Below are positions 46,049-56,174 of a DNA stretch of 64,000 bases, one piece after another (position 1 is the stretch's first letter; every line of letters begins with the position of its first letter). The position numbers and the translations under genes are program-made. The stretch comes from Amyelois transitella (taxonomy: Eukaryota > Arthropoda > Insecta > Lepidoptera > Pyralidae): contig NC_083528.1 of the NCBI RefSeq assembly GCF_032362555.1, forward strand, positions 3,782,001-3,846,000. The letters run 5' to 3'. Below the pieces are notes generated by a model that saw nothing but the letters and a program-made list of their open reading frames with translations, did no database searches and was not told where the DNA came from.

Positions 46049-46350
46049 CCAACGCACTAACGCACCGGTTTGAATTACACGACGGAAATGTACCAATGCC
46101 TATTTTCAAAGTAATGTACATTAGTTTGATTACTAACTGATGTTCTTACGGTAAGGGAAAACACCGTGAGGAAACCTGCACATTCAGATGGGTAACCATA
46201 TGATCCAATACGGGTTTGGTTCCCCTGCAATGGTTGCTTCGTGTAAAAACATGACTCACCCAATCCAGGTTCTATGGTTAAGGGCTTACCCCGGGCTCCT
46301 CTCCAGAGTGGTGAGAATTGCAACCGGGACGATAGCCATGAGAAGAAGAG
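46049..46350 (+). repeat. family E tRNA-derived SINE
   Basis: It abuts the preceding family A copy. A box-B remnant (CACCGGTTTGAATTACACG) is followed by TTGATTACTAACTGATGTTC, AAAACACCGTGAGGAAACCT, GGTTTGGTTCCCCTGCAATG, CCCCGGGCTCCTCTCCAGAG and a GAGAAGAAGAG tail. The small ORFs in this region are by-products of the SINE. Confidence 0.7.
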
Positions 46351-46517
46351 AGCTTAAAACAAAAATGTTAATGGCAATGTTAAGTATAATCTTGCTGTCC
46401 ATGCGATGGTCTATACAGACATATCGATCCAAACATTAAGTTCCCATATTACACTGATAACGCTGATAATACAGTACAAATTAAATCTTAACAATAACAC
46501 TTGCTTTCTAACTCCAT

Positions 46518-46551
46518 TCAGTCTTCATGTGCACGCCGTTGTAACAGGACG
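46518..46551 (+). promoter_or_regulatory. P5CR core promoter: initiator and DPE
   Basis: TCAGTC (46518-46523) matches the arthropod initiator with A+1 at 46520. GGACGT, with GGACG exactly at +28 to +32 (46547-46551), matches the downstream promoter element consensus RGWYVT. No TATA box lies at -30. The transcript from here reaches a strong donor at 46593 (AAG|GTAAGT), giving a 73-nt non-coding first exon for the gene below. Confidence 0.65.
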
Positions 46552-46592
46552 TCTATTGACGACTTTGTATTTACATTTATTTTAAGAACAAG
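46520..46592 (+). other. P5cr: 5' non-coding exon of P5CR
   Basis: It is inferred from the initiator/DPE pair at its start and the donor CAAG|GTAAGT at its end; it splices to the acceptor at 47516. It contains a five-codon upstream ORF (ATGTGCACGCCGTTGTAA, 46527-46544). Confidence 0.55.
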
Positions 46593-46631
46593 GTAAGTGA
46601 AAAGAATTGAGATTCTTTTTTATGTATTTAC

Positions 46632-46918
46632 TACTAGCTGTTGCCCTCGGTTCCGTCCGCATGTACTTCGTTTTTCGCGCAACTTGTAGAATTTACAATC
46701 GGTAGCTGTGAACAAAGAGGAACAGACGCGATTTTCATATAAACTTCAACCGCCAACTTTAGAATTTGAGTTTGATTTTTGAAAAGAAAGAATCCCATGT
46801 TATAGCGCGGGTTTTTAACTATACGCATACCCAATTTTTATTTGAATCAGTCTAGTGGTTAAGCTGAGAAAGTGGAACAGACAGACAGACTTTCGCATTT
46901 ATAATGTTAGTAAGGAGT
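46632..46918 (+). repeat. RTE-like LINE 3' region
   Basis: It holds CTAGCTGTTGCCCTCGGTTC, CGTCCGCATGTACTTCG, AATCAGTCTAGTGGTTAAGC and ACTTTCGCATTTATAATGTT. It lies in the first intron of P5CR. Confidence 0.65.
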
Positions 46919-47260
46919 TATTTATTTATGAAAGAAACCAATTCTGTAACAATACCTTCATGGAACATTAATTGTTTTTCAATGAATATGCAGTTAAGTT
47001 AATATTTTATGATTTTTGCTGCAATTGTTTTGCACTCTCGAATAAATATTTTATTCCTTGGTATTTTTATCTTGCGATTTTTATAACCAATCTTATATTG
47101 ATCTCAATAACGTAGTTCTTGTCAAAGGTAGCTTCTATGGCTTCTCTCGTATCCACCAGTCAATATTATAAATTAGTGTAATTTCAGAGTTAAAGGTTTC
47201 TATGACTGAATTCAACCTGTAATTTTCAGCTAGATCCCTGAGCAAATGCAATCAAATTTC

Positions 47261-47480
47261 TTACATATAATCACGTCTTTATCCCCTATGGGGTAGACAG
47301 AGTCAACAGTCTCGCAAAAACTGAAAGGCCACGTTCAGCTGTATAGCTTAATGATGGAGTTGAGAATCAAATATTACAAGTCGTTCGCCAAAATAAGTAT
47401 CCTAAGTGTTTAAGCCGTTCCCTTGGTCGCCTTTTACGACATCCATGGCAAAGAGAAGGATTGGTACAGGTTTTTTTTTC
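47261..47480 (-). repeat. family A repeat in P5CR intron 1
   Basis: It holds ACATATAATCACGTCTTTAT, GGGGTAGACAGAGTCAACAG, AGGCCACGTTCAGCTGTATA, TCGCCTTTTACGACATCCAT and GGCAAAGAGAAGGATTGGT. It ends only about 35 bp before the acceptor of coding exon 1. Confidence 0.8.
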
Positions 47481-47530
47481 TTACTTTCTAAATATGCCTC
47501 TTTATATTATTTCCAGCAATAACTGAAGCC

Positions 47531-50500
47531 ATGAAGATAGGCTTTATCGGAGGAGGCAGGCTGGCGTTTGCCCTGGCCAACGGGTTTATTTCAGCTGGTG
47601 AGTCATATGTCAATAATAATGTACATACATACATACCATCACGTCTGTTTCCCATTGGGTCCCATAGGCTATGGATTTCCTACTGATCTTATCCTAGGTA
47701 TATAAGTATTATATGCGACAGTTTGTGAGGATGTGCGTGTATTTGTTTTCCTGTTACACAAAAATTACTGAACGTTTTTTTAATGGCAATGATAACAAAT
47801 ATTGTTACAGCCTATATGGTCGTTTCTTATCTATCATTAGTGAATGTGTTACTTTTATCTCAATGACTTCATGTGATACACATAAACATCAGCTTTACTT
47901 ATCTAACCACTTATGTACATCAGTAATAAAGTACTTAAATAATATGAAAAACTATACCTACCTATCGAATTTATATAAGTTTCGTTGGTTTTAGATGATC
48001 TAAACTAATCTATACTAATATTTTAAAGAGGCAGAGAAGTTTTCTTTGATGGTTTGTTTGTAAGGCAAATCTTCGGAAATACTGACGCATGTGTAAAATT
48101 GTTTGATTTTTAAAAACTAACATTATTTGCGGGTGCTGCCATTTCTATGTATCACGAGCGAAAACATGTATGTTTCTATGTTCACTTAGATCTTTAAAAC
48201 TACGCAACGGATTTTGATGCAGTTTTTTTTTCGTAGATAAGAGTGATTAAGAGGAATGTTTATATGTATGAAATATACCCGTGTAGAGCAGGGGCGGGTT
48301 TTTGAATAAAATATTGGCATGTTAAAATGGTGATCTTAATTAGGACGATCGACTCAAAGTTTTTAATTGTTTTTGACTTTTATTTTTCAGGTTTGGCCAA
48401 GGCCGAAGAAATTACGGCGAGTTGTCACCCCAGCGATACAGTCAGTGCTGAAGCATTTAAGGTAGAACAAAATTGATACAAATCATATAACCATAGTATG
48501 TGACAAAAACATTTTTATCATTAAGCCATAAAGGAATAAGAACGTGGCCTTTAATTGTTTGGAGACATTAGACCCTGTATACCCTCTGTATGTGATAAAT
48601 ATGAGATTATATGAATCTCTGTATGTAATACATACTTTCGGTAACATTTTTAAAGCTGAAAAATAATAAAAGAAAAAAATATCTAAATTAGTTGATTCCA
48701 TGTTAAAAGTTGTATAATTTTATTGATGTAAATATTTTAATCAAATCGTTGACATTTTTGAAGCAATCTATGACAAGCATAACATCATGAAAGTGTTTTA
48801 AAAAAAAACCTAGTTGACTTTAATCATTTAAGTGTTGAGTTATTTAATAACATGTTCTATTTGCGTCACATCCTTGACTTTGTGTTTTGTTTTCATCATC
48901 ATTGAGATAGCAGCAGTTAAACATATACAACACAAAGCCGGTGCCATTAATTAAAGATGGCGCAACACCGCAACAATAATATTTTTGTCAATCCCAACTA
49001 ATATTATAAATGTGAAAGTAAGTTCAATGAAATGAAAGTAAGTGCCGTGTGGTCACTGGAACCAATATAAAAAAAATAGGACCAATCCATCTATTTCCCA
49101 TAAATGTCGTAAAACGCGACTAAGGGCTATCCCTTAGACTTATAAACTTGGGATTCTTCTTTTAGGCGATTGACTAGTAACCTGTAACTCAATTATATCA
49201 TTAAGCCTAACAGCTGAACTCAATAATGATATAAAATAAAAGATGTATGTTTTATTTTATAATAACGGTTTTATACAACTCCTAATTTATTTCAGTTTCA
49301 CTTCAGTCCTAACAATGTTTAAAGTCAACGAAGGTAATTTATTTATTACTAGAGGCCGCCCGCGACTTCGTCCGCATGGAAACCCTACCTATCGATCCCG
49401 CGGGAACTCCGGGATAAAAAGTAGCTTATATATTATTCTGGGTCTTCAGCTACCTACATATCAAATTTCATCATAATCGGTTCAGTAGTTTTCGCGTGAA
49501 AGAGTAACAAACATCCATACTGACATACTCACAAACTTTCGCATTTATAATATTGGTAGGATTTATTTGAATTTACGTCAATTACATAGCTGTCATTTGC
49601 GTTTTGTTATTCCAAGTCATTCTTTTTTGTTATACCACGTTTTATAGTGACTGACGTTTCATGTCAAGTCACACGGGAACGCTGTCGAACGGGATAAAAA
49701 GTATCCTATGTCCGTCTCCTGGCTTTTAAGCTACCTCCCTACCATTTTTCAGACAAATCTGTTCTGCCGTTCTTGAGTTATAAGTGGTGTAACTAACACG
49801 ACTTTCTTTTATATATATAGATTTGCAAAAATTTATGGAGATCGCTTCAGTGATTTACCTGCGAGGCTAGGTTACATACAAACAAACTTGCTTTGGCATT
49901 TATAATATTAGCAACTATACTGAGGTCATAATCAGCCGATTCATGCATCCTTTTGTCGTCGAATGACGATGTACGTTGTAAGTACAGTATGGATTAACAG
50001 ACGCAACGTGTACAACATTCTTCATATCGATCTTTCCAGAAACTCGGAGCGACGGCCATCTTTGAAAACAAACCCGTAGTGGAGCGTTCGGAAGTGGTGA
50101 TCATATCGGTGAAGCCCGACGTGGTGAGGGCCGCTCTGGAGGATGTCAAGGACCTCCCGGACTCTAAGAAGAAGCTGTTCATATCGGTCGCCATGGGAGT
50201 CTCCACGGCTACCATTGAAAAGGTTAGTTTTATTTATATAAGAGTTAGGTTAAGTTTGACTAACTTGTGTATTTTTGTCGTGCGGATCTCGCGTCCATCT
50301 CTTTTCCATGGATGTCGTAAAGGTGAATAAGGCAAAGGCATATCAACTTGGAACTCTTCTTTTAGGCGAGCTGTCACTATTTTAATCTCAATTCTATCAT
50401 TAACCCAAGCAGCTGAACGTGGCTTATCTGGTTTTTCCAGGACTGTTGGCTTTGCGTACCCCGCAAGGGAAATAGACGTGATTGTATGTATGTATGTATT

Positions 50501-52930
50501 ATTACATAGAAAAAATCCCGCCTCTTCGCGGAGGAATATAGGCAAGGACTACATCCACCATCCTTGCATAACTTCTTTCATTTCATTGACACGTATTATT
50601 CTCCGAAAGTTTAACTGTATACCAACACGATAATTATATTTGTCCCGTCTTTATTCCTCACGGGGAGACAGAGACAAGGGGCTCGAAGAGACAAAGGCCA
50701 CATTCAACAAGATGGCTCAGCTAAGTATGTTATATGTCGTAATTTTTTCATATTATTGTTCATCACGAAACGAGAGAGCATAATATTATGTTAAATCATA
50801 TAACTATGTTTACTGAGATTATTTTTTCCATATTCATTAGTCTTTGTTTGTCTTTCCATAATTTATATTCCTATTACTTATCGCAATCTAATTGGGGTCG
50901 TTAGAGTATCAAGTCATTTTAACGGACTTATAAATGGAAGATCGCTATTCGAGCCGTGTATGGAAAAGACTGATCAGAATTTGATAAAACAGCTTTAGCC
51001 CAAGATAAAGATTTCGGCTTAGTTTGGCTTTTGACGAAGAGAAATATGATTTGTTTTTTCTTTATATGTTTGTTTCTAACAGAAATACAAAATATAGTGA
51101 TTAAACTCAAAATCTAGAAGACCGGTTTTTAGACTAAATTAACTATGTGGTATACTATATGGTTTCTGGCTAAAAAATTAAGCAAGAAGAGATCTTCACA
51201 AGTAACATTGGTTTATAGTCCTATGAAATCACATTAACTTGGATATTTTCAAGGCAAGAATGAATAGGCACTATTTGATCTTGCCTGCGCCACCTTAGGC
51301 CTCATCTTGATTACCACCAGATAGATTAACGTCAAACGGTCTCAAATCTATTATAAAAAAACATGGGCGTGCCCTAAGGAAAAAGTCTCGTGTGTATTAT
51401 TTCGGTAATAAATATAGAGATTTTATTTCCATTATTGAACAACATACATACATATATATATTCACGTCTATATCCCTTACGGGGTAGACAGAGCCCATAG
51501 TCCCGAAAAGACTGAATGGCCACTTTTAGCTGCTCGGCGATAGTGACAGGTTGCTAGCCCATCGCCTAAAACAAGAATCACAAGTAAGCCTATCCCTTAG
51601 TTGCCTTTTACGACATCCATGGGAAAGAAATGGAGTGGTCCTATTCTTTTTTGTATTGGTGCCGGGAACCACACGGCACTATTGAACAAACTGATCTTTA
51701 TTTCCAGGCCTTGCCATCAGAGGCTCGCGTGATCAGAGTAATGCCCAACACCCCAGCGCTGGTCAAACAAGGTGCCGCAGCCCTGAGTCGAGGTTCCAGG
51801 GCTTCGGCCGAAGACGCCAAGATAGCAGGCGCGTTGTTCCGAGCCGTTGGCACTTGTGACGAGGTGCCAGAGTATCAGATGGACGCGGTTACCGCTCTGA
51901 GTGGCAGTGGACCCGCTTATGTAAGTTCCGTCATAGACTACAGACTAAATGTCATCTTTTGGCATAGACAGACACTCCCTTCCTCTCTATGAATGTTGAT
52001 TTTTTATTGCTTCTTATTCAATGCTAGGTGACGCCAAGAAGACCGCTCCGCAGGTTATGTGGGTTGACTGGCACAGTAATTGCTAATTTTAAGTTTGGAA
52101 TATCATACAAGTATACCTACATACATACAAACATATGTACATGCATACAAACATACAAGTCAAATTAAAAACCATTTTTTTGAAGGCGGTTTTAGTTGTG
52201 ACAATTATTAAGTGATACTCGAAATTTCTCATAATAATAAATAAATAATTTGATTTGTTTTTTTTTTAAAGATTTAGATAGCAAATAGTGGCAGGTTGTT
52301 AGCTCACTGCCTACCCATTCCCTTGATGACTTTCACAATCTGCGCAGGAAGAAATAAACTTTGAATTTTTTTCTCAGATATACATGCTGATAGAAGCCCT
52401 AGCGGAGGGCGGGGTCCGCTGCGGGCTCCCCCGGGATCTCGCCCTTCGCTTGGCCTCGCAGACCACGCTGGGCGCCGCCACCATGGTCAGGGAAGGCCAC
52501 CCCGCAGTCCTCAAGGACAACGTCACAAGCCCGGCCGGCTCCACAGCGGAGGGCACTTACCATTTAGAGAAAAATGGTAATTTGCTTAATAAACATAACT
52601 TACTAGCGGCCCGCCATGACTTCGCCCGTACTGCTTCGGACATGAGCCCAATGGGCACCTAAGACAACAACCTTTATTACAAACTATTAATTCTTGATTG
52701 GCACGGAATAATATTTTGTAGGTAGCCTTCGGAAATATATTGTCTAAATAACGATGAAAATTGGTTTAAATCGTTTTAGTAGATAGTAAAACAATGCATT
52801 CAATATAAAAAATATGTTGTTTTTTATAAGTTTTCATTTTTTATTTTCAGGATTTAGAGCCGCTCTTATCGGTGCAGTGTCCGCCGCTGCCGACCGATGC
52901 AAAGTAGTCAATCAACAGTTAAATAATTAG
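47531..52930 (+). CDS. P5cr: pyrroline-5-carboxylate reductase
   Basis: It catalyses the NAD(P)H-dependent reduction of 1-pyrroline-5-carboxylate to L-proline, the last step of proline synthesis. Six coding exons, all with GT...AG splice sites and consistent phases: 47531-47597, 48391-48461, 50040-50222, 51708-51920, 52378-52576, 52851-52930. The product is 270 residues, the usual family length. The N-terminus MKIGFIGGGRLAFALANG is the Rossmann nucleotide-binding loop. VIISVKPDVV (about residues 67-76) is the conserved strand after the Rossmann core. VMPNTPALVKQGA in exon 4, then ALSGSGPAY, and GLPRDLA, LKDNVTSPAGST and a final GFRAALIGAVSAA are the family's signature blocks. No mitochondrial targeting extension is seen upstream of the ATG, so the product is probably cytosolic. 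The exon starting at 47517 has only 14 nt of 5' UTR before the ATG, so an upstream non-coding exon is required (see 46520). Exons 4 and 5 are strikingly GC-rich against the AT-rich introns. Every intron holds repeat insertions. Confidence 0.95.
47618..47665 (-). repeat. family A tail fragment in P5CR intron 2
   Basis: ACATACATACATACCATCAC, then GTCTGTTTCCCATTGGG: only the microsatellite tail and the first 30 bases remain. Confidence 0.5.
47700..47785 (-). repeat. RTE-like LINE 3' fragment
   Basis: It reads AGTATTATATGCGACAGTTTG, GAGGATGTGCGTGTATTTG and TTACACAAAAATTACTGAAC. Confidence 0.5.
48008..48290 (-). repeat. LINE-like 3' fragment in P5CR intron 2
   Basis: It holds CTATACTAATATTTTAAAGA, GAAGTTTTCTTTGATGGTTT, AAAACTACGCAACGGATTTTG and ATGCAGTTTTTTTTTCGTAG, typical of an antisense insect LINE 3' UTR. 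Confidence 0.5.
48535..48620 (+). repeat. decayed family A fragment in P5CR intron 3
   Basis: It holds GAACGTGGCCTTTAATTG, ACATTAGACCCTGTATACCC and GTGATAAATATGAGATTATA. Confidence 0.4.
48988..49030 (-). repeat. RTE-like LINE 3' terminus
   Basis: CCCAACTAATATTATAAATG followed by TGAAAGTAAGTTC. The following family A copy joins it directly. Confidence 0.5.
49042..49225 (+). repeat. family A repeat in P5CR intron 3
   Basis: It keeps the 5' head: GTGCCGTGTGGTCACTGGAA, CCAATATAAAAAAAATAGGA, GTCGTAAAACGCGACTAAGG, TTGGGATTCTTCTTTTAGGC and AAGCCTAACAGCTGAAC. The 3' third is lost. Confidence 0.8.
49349..49562 (+). repeat. RTE-like LINE 3' region, best-preserved copy
   Basis: It holds ACTAGAGGCCGCCCGCGACT, TCGTCCGCATGGAAACCCTA, CGGGATAAAAAGTAGCTTAT, ATAATCGGTTCAGTAGTTTT, CGCGTGAAAGAGTAACAAAC and ACTTTCGCATTTATAATATT. 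It is useful as a reference for the decayed copies. Confidence 0.75.
49662..49918 (+). repeat. RTE-like LINE 3' region, second copy in P5CR intron 3
   Basis: It holds CGGGATAAAAAGTATCCTAT, GTCCGTCTCCTGGC, TTGAGTTATAAGTGGTGTAA and a final TTGGCATTTATAATATTAGC. Confidence 0.6.
50295..50502 (+). repeat. family A repeat in P5CR intron 4
   Basis: It holds TTTTCCATGGATGTCGTAAA, CTTGGAACTCTTCTTTTAGG, CCAAGCAGCTGAACGTGGC, AGGACTGTTGGCTTTGCGTA, GGGAAATAGACGTGATTG and a (TATG)n tail. Confidence 0.8.
50506..50600. repeat. family B repeat
   Basis: AAAATCCCGCCTCTTCGCGG, then AGGCAAGGACTACATCCACC and CCTTGCATAACTTCTTTC. It directly follows the tail of the preceding family A copy. Confidence 0.6.
50640..50720 (-). 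repeat. family A 3'-end fragment
   Basis: It holds CCCGTCTTTATTCCTCACGG, GGAGACAGAGACAAGG and AAAGGCCACATTCAACAAG. Confidence 0.5.
51441..51680 (-). repeat. family A repeat next to a P5CR splice acceptor
   Basis: A near-complete copy: (CATA)n, ATTCACGTCTATATCCCTTA, GGGGTAGACAGAGCCCATAG, TAGTGACAGGTTGCTAGCCC, CATCCATGGGAAAGAAATGG and GTGCCGGGAACCACACGGCA. Its end lies 27 bp upstream of exon 4 of P5CR. Confidence 0.85.
52275..52335 (-). repeat. decayed family A core in P5CR intron 5
   Basis: It reads AGCAAATAGTGGCAGGTTGT, TAGCTCACTGCCTACCC and ATTCCCTTGATGAC. Confidence 0.4.
52603..52800 (+). repeat. RTE-like LINE fragment in P5CR intron 6
   Basis: ACTAGCGGCCCGCCATGACT, TCGCCCGTACTGC and TAAATCGTTTTAGTAGATAG. 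It begins 26 bp after the donor of coding exon 5. Confidence 0.55.
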
Positions 52931-53014
52931 TTTAAAATATATATAAGATAAAAATAATGAGATAAGATTATGCGTTACAAAATATTTTGTAATTTGATAG
53001 AATTTTTTATCACT

Positions 53015-53020
53015 AATAAA
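53015..53020 (+). terminator. P5cr: P5CR poly(A) signal
   Basis: AATAAA lies 85 bases after the TAG stop; it is followed by a T-rich stretch (TTTTTTATTGTCTTAC), a plausible downstream element. Confidence 0.65.
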
Positions 53021-53054
53021 TCTATTGACTGTTAATAAGATTTTTTATTGTCTT

Positions 53055-53185
53055 ACATGCATACATATATGAAATTATGACTCCCTTACGGGAAAGACAT
53101 AGCCAACAATCCAGAAAGGAAAGGAACACCACCGTGTTCAGCTGGCTTAGGGATTGAATTGAGATTCAAAAAATGTTATTCGATG
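53055..53185 (-). repeat. family A repeat, 3' half
   Basis: It holds ACATGCATACATATATGAAA, ACTCCCTTACGGGAAAGACA, AGCCAACAATCCAG and GTGTTCAGCTGGCTTAG, interrupted by small indels. Confidence 0.65.
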
Positions 53186-53189
53186 GGCT

Positions 53190-54225
53190 TGTAAGCCTCT
53201 CTAAAAGGAAAAAACCTTTAAAAATAACGAATCGCTAGCCTCGAAGCTTAGGTGGGTACGTTGCAACAGGGAAGTCGTTAAGGTTGCAAAGCAAAGCATG
53301 TTTATGTCAACAAGGCGAGGCGTAATGCGCAAACAATAAAGCCTCCGAATTTGATTTCAAATTTATAGATACCTCTACAGTAAGTTCTCTCTTACATCGT
53401 CGTCTGTATTCCTGAGATCAAACATTGAAGCAGAGAAAACAATACCTACTATAATATCACGTATTTTAACGTAAAACGAGTTTGTTTAGATTCGTTCGTT
53501 TCATATGGAACATGGTAATGGTAAGGTCAATTAAAATTAATAAAATAAAAATAAGCGATTAGGCGCCATCTATGTATCATTTTAATATTTTTTCGTTAGG
53601 TAAATTAGGTCTTTCATAATACTAAAGCACGCCCCCTCGACTCGAAAAAAAAAAAAAGATGGTGCCACTGTAGCTGTCATTTTTGACAATCTGTGAAAGG
53701 TTGACTTGAAATGAAACAACCAGTTTTTCTTTTCGTCTTCCGTCCCGAGTTCCAATTCCAACGGCTCTGTTGAATAAAATAAAATGAAACGTCATACAGT
53801 AAATGGAGTGTAGAGCAAATATATTGTGTACAACCTGAGCGTGAATTCGTGACAAAGCTTCTTCGCAAATCGTATTGCAAATTGCGATCTATTGTTACGC
53901 CCGGTGCTTCTGTTTACATCTTATCATTTACGCCGCCACGGTCCTAGCTCTTCTCCTCATCTTATAAGAAATGTGAAAATAGAATTTAGTTGACATTATA
54001 GCAGAGGCTTTTGCATTTTAGATAAAAACTCGGCTGACCTTAGATTTAGTGAGGGATCGACCCACGCCAATAATAAAGGCACTCCTACGCGGCATAAACT
54101 ACGCTATCCGACTAACAAAACAAGATGACAACTAAACTACAAGATATCCTTACTCCAACAACTTTATATTTACTGCCATGCAAATAGACACTTAATAATA
54201 GTGTATTATTGTTTAGTAAAAGTAG
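53190..54225. other. intergenic stretch between P5CR and the next gene
   Basis: No exon. A poly(A) run at 53645-53657 and a GC-richer patch at 53920-53950 are the only features; overlapping minus-strand ORFs at 53622-53880 are not supported. Confidence 0.4.
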
Positions 54226-54234
54226 TGATAATTT

Positions 54235-54324
54235 GTTTGTGCAGTGTATGTGTTGTACCTATTTGATGAAATTCTGTTTCAAGGTTGCGGTTTATTCGAA
54301 CTTGGAGGACTTCTAAGCAAACTG
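54235..54324 (+). other. candidate 5' non-coding exon of the 55.3-kb gene
   Basis: The segment ending AAGCAAACTG|GTGAGA (donor at 54325) precedes the acceptor at 55185 and has no long ORF. The start is unknown; GCAGTG at 54241 is a weak initiator without a DPE. Confidence 0.3.
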
Positions 54325-54372
54325 GTGAGATAATATTTTATTTAAATACTTTTTAGCGAACTGAATTTGTAT

Positions 54373-54482
54373 TTGAAAAGACTGATGGCCACAATCAGCT
54401 GTTTGGCTTAATGATAGAATTGAGATTCAAATAGTGACAGGTTGCCAGCCCATTGCCTAAAAGAGGAATCTCAAGTTTATAA
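54373..54482 (-). repeat. family A repeat, middle part
   Basis: It holds GAAAAGACTGATGGCCACAA, TCAGCTGTTTGGCTTAATGA, AAATAGTGACAGGTTGCCAG and CCTAAAAGAGGAATCTCAAG. Confidence 0.75.
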
Positions 54483-55185
54483 TCATAAATATATTTAAAT
54501 TTTCATATAATATTTTTCACATAATTTCACAAGAAAATACCTATGCATCAAGTTGGTTCTTTTATAGTTCCAAATAGTTTTCCTGAAATAACTAATAAAT
54601 AGGTTTAAAGAATTAAAATTATAATTTCATAGAACACCTGTTTCTTGTAAGACACATATTAGATTTCAATTTTGTCTAGACATTGCTCCACCACAGATAA
54701 GGTAGTAACTTTCTAATCAGCTATCCTTTTAGGAATGTTACCTACATGCATTGCCACTCAAGTAAATAAAGTCTTACCTTATTCACTTAACTATCAAGCT
54801 GGATAATTTTACATATACATATGATCAGTCAGGTGTACAGGCAACTAATTTGTTCAGCAAACCAAGTGTTTATGTAAAGCTAAATAATGAATGCTACTAT
54901 CAGTGTAGTAGTCACAGTGCATCAAACATTCCAAAGGTTCTGAGTAGGCAGTGAACTGCCAATTTTTTATAAAATGCTAAGTATTGTTTGTCCATTTATT
55001 TTGTCTGCACAACCACGACCACTCTGACAAGAGTGTTCAACTAAGAAGGAGAAGTATTGTTTACATAGGTATCATGAAGTTATTTTAGAGAGAAAAATAT
55101 ACATGCAATAAATAAAAATAAGATAAATTAATATTAGTATGGTCCAAGCTGTGCATTAGTGTAATTTTTTGCATTTTTTTTTCAG

Positions 55186-55385
55186 ATTTATTTTCTTTTC
55201 ATGCCATCGCAGACTGCCCCAAAAAAAATCTACATTTTTAAAATGTATTCTAATGGAAGGAAAATTATAGTGTAAAATCATTTTATGATCATCGAAAAGA
55301 GTATTAAAGATAAAGACATCAGCTTACCTGAAAACAAGAATGGATGAAAGTGATGTTATAATATCGTCCACAGAAATCATAAAAG
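55186..55385 (+). CDS. exon with the start codon of an unidentified gene
   Basis: The acceptor is a long pyrimidine tract ending TTCAG (55185); the donor is AAAG|GTAAGA (55386). The coding part starts at ATG 55340 (AAGAATGG, good context) and gives MDESDVIISSTEIIK plus the first base of codon 16, so the exon ends in phase 1. The 154-nt leader has two upstream ORFs: 55201-55275 (24 codons) and 55285-55347, which overlaps the main start; both could lower translation. The acidic N-terminus suggests an intracellular protein. The next exons could not be found in the remaining 8.6 kb, and I do not recognise the gene. Confidence 0.55.
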
Positions 55386-55389
55386 GTAA

Positions 55390-56030
55390 GAATTTTTTAT
55401 GCTATTTTCCTCTATCTTTTTGGAATTTTTTGTACTTTCAATTTATTCAAAAGTTATGTATGTTGAAAGCCTAGGTTTTCACCATTTGTTAGTTTTTATT
55501 AGTTTATATCTATAGATTAAAATGTACGTAAAAAATAAACAATTTTTCCGCCATTCAAAGAAAGAAATATTTAGTTTTTTTTTATTCTTTTATCAGTGTC
55601 ATTTCAGAGGGGCGGTAGTTTTGTATAACTCATGAGTTTATATTAGCTAGCCAAAGCAAGCCAATATTAAAAAAAAGCATTTTCAAGAATAATAGTGAAT
55701 ATGCAAAAGTATAAATAATAACTGTTTCAGTCTGATTATCAGCTGATCTGATCTGCTGATCTTGGTCACGCCTCAGCAGGTGCTTACCTAGGTTTCCAAT
55801 TCGATGTCTAGACAACACGTTACTCCGATTAATAGTTAAAGTATAAATAAATCTATCTACAATAACCAAGCAATTTAATAAATCATCTTAATAATTTGAC
55901 AGAATAATAGAAGGATAAAGTCATAGTAGAAGCAAAGAATATGCGAAGTAGAGGCTTTGGCATAAAAGAATAACGTAAAAATAATAATATTTCAAGTTTA
56001 GCTCGTGCCGGTCGAGAAGTAAAGAATCCT
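55390..56030. other. probable intron sequence
   Basis: Non-coding; it lies after the donor of the preceding exon. The minus-strand ORF at 55630-55869 has no support. Confidence 0.4.
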
Positions 56031-56034
56031 GCCC

Positions 56035-56171
56035 CGTAATGTAGAACTCGCGACGCCGTTTTTAACGCGAAAAATTATCGCTATCCCGTTTCATATCATA
56101 AATGTTATAATAAAAAGCGAAACAGCGAGTTTTACGCGCGGTAAAAACGGCGTCGCGTGTTCTATACTACG
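56035..56171. mobile_element. 137-bp fold-back MITE with CpG-rich arms
   Basis: The left arm contains AGAACTCGCGACGCCGTTTT and continues TTAACGCGAAAAATTATCGC. The right arm is its near reverse complement (GCGGTAAAAACGGCGTCGCG, then TGTTCTATACTACG). The arms pair over most of about 60 bp each, leaving a small AT-rich loop. No coding capacity. Confidence 0.75.
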
Positions 56172-56174
56172 AGA

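Noticed and set aside
46188..46439. 83-codon plus-strand ORF
   Set aside because: It is read through a family E SINE.
50234..50545. 103-codon minus-strand ORF
   Set aside because: It is the antisense of a family A and a family B repeat within a P5CR intron.
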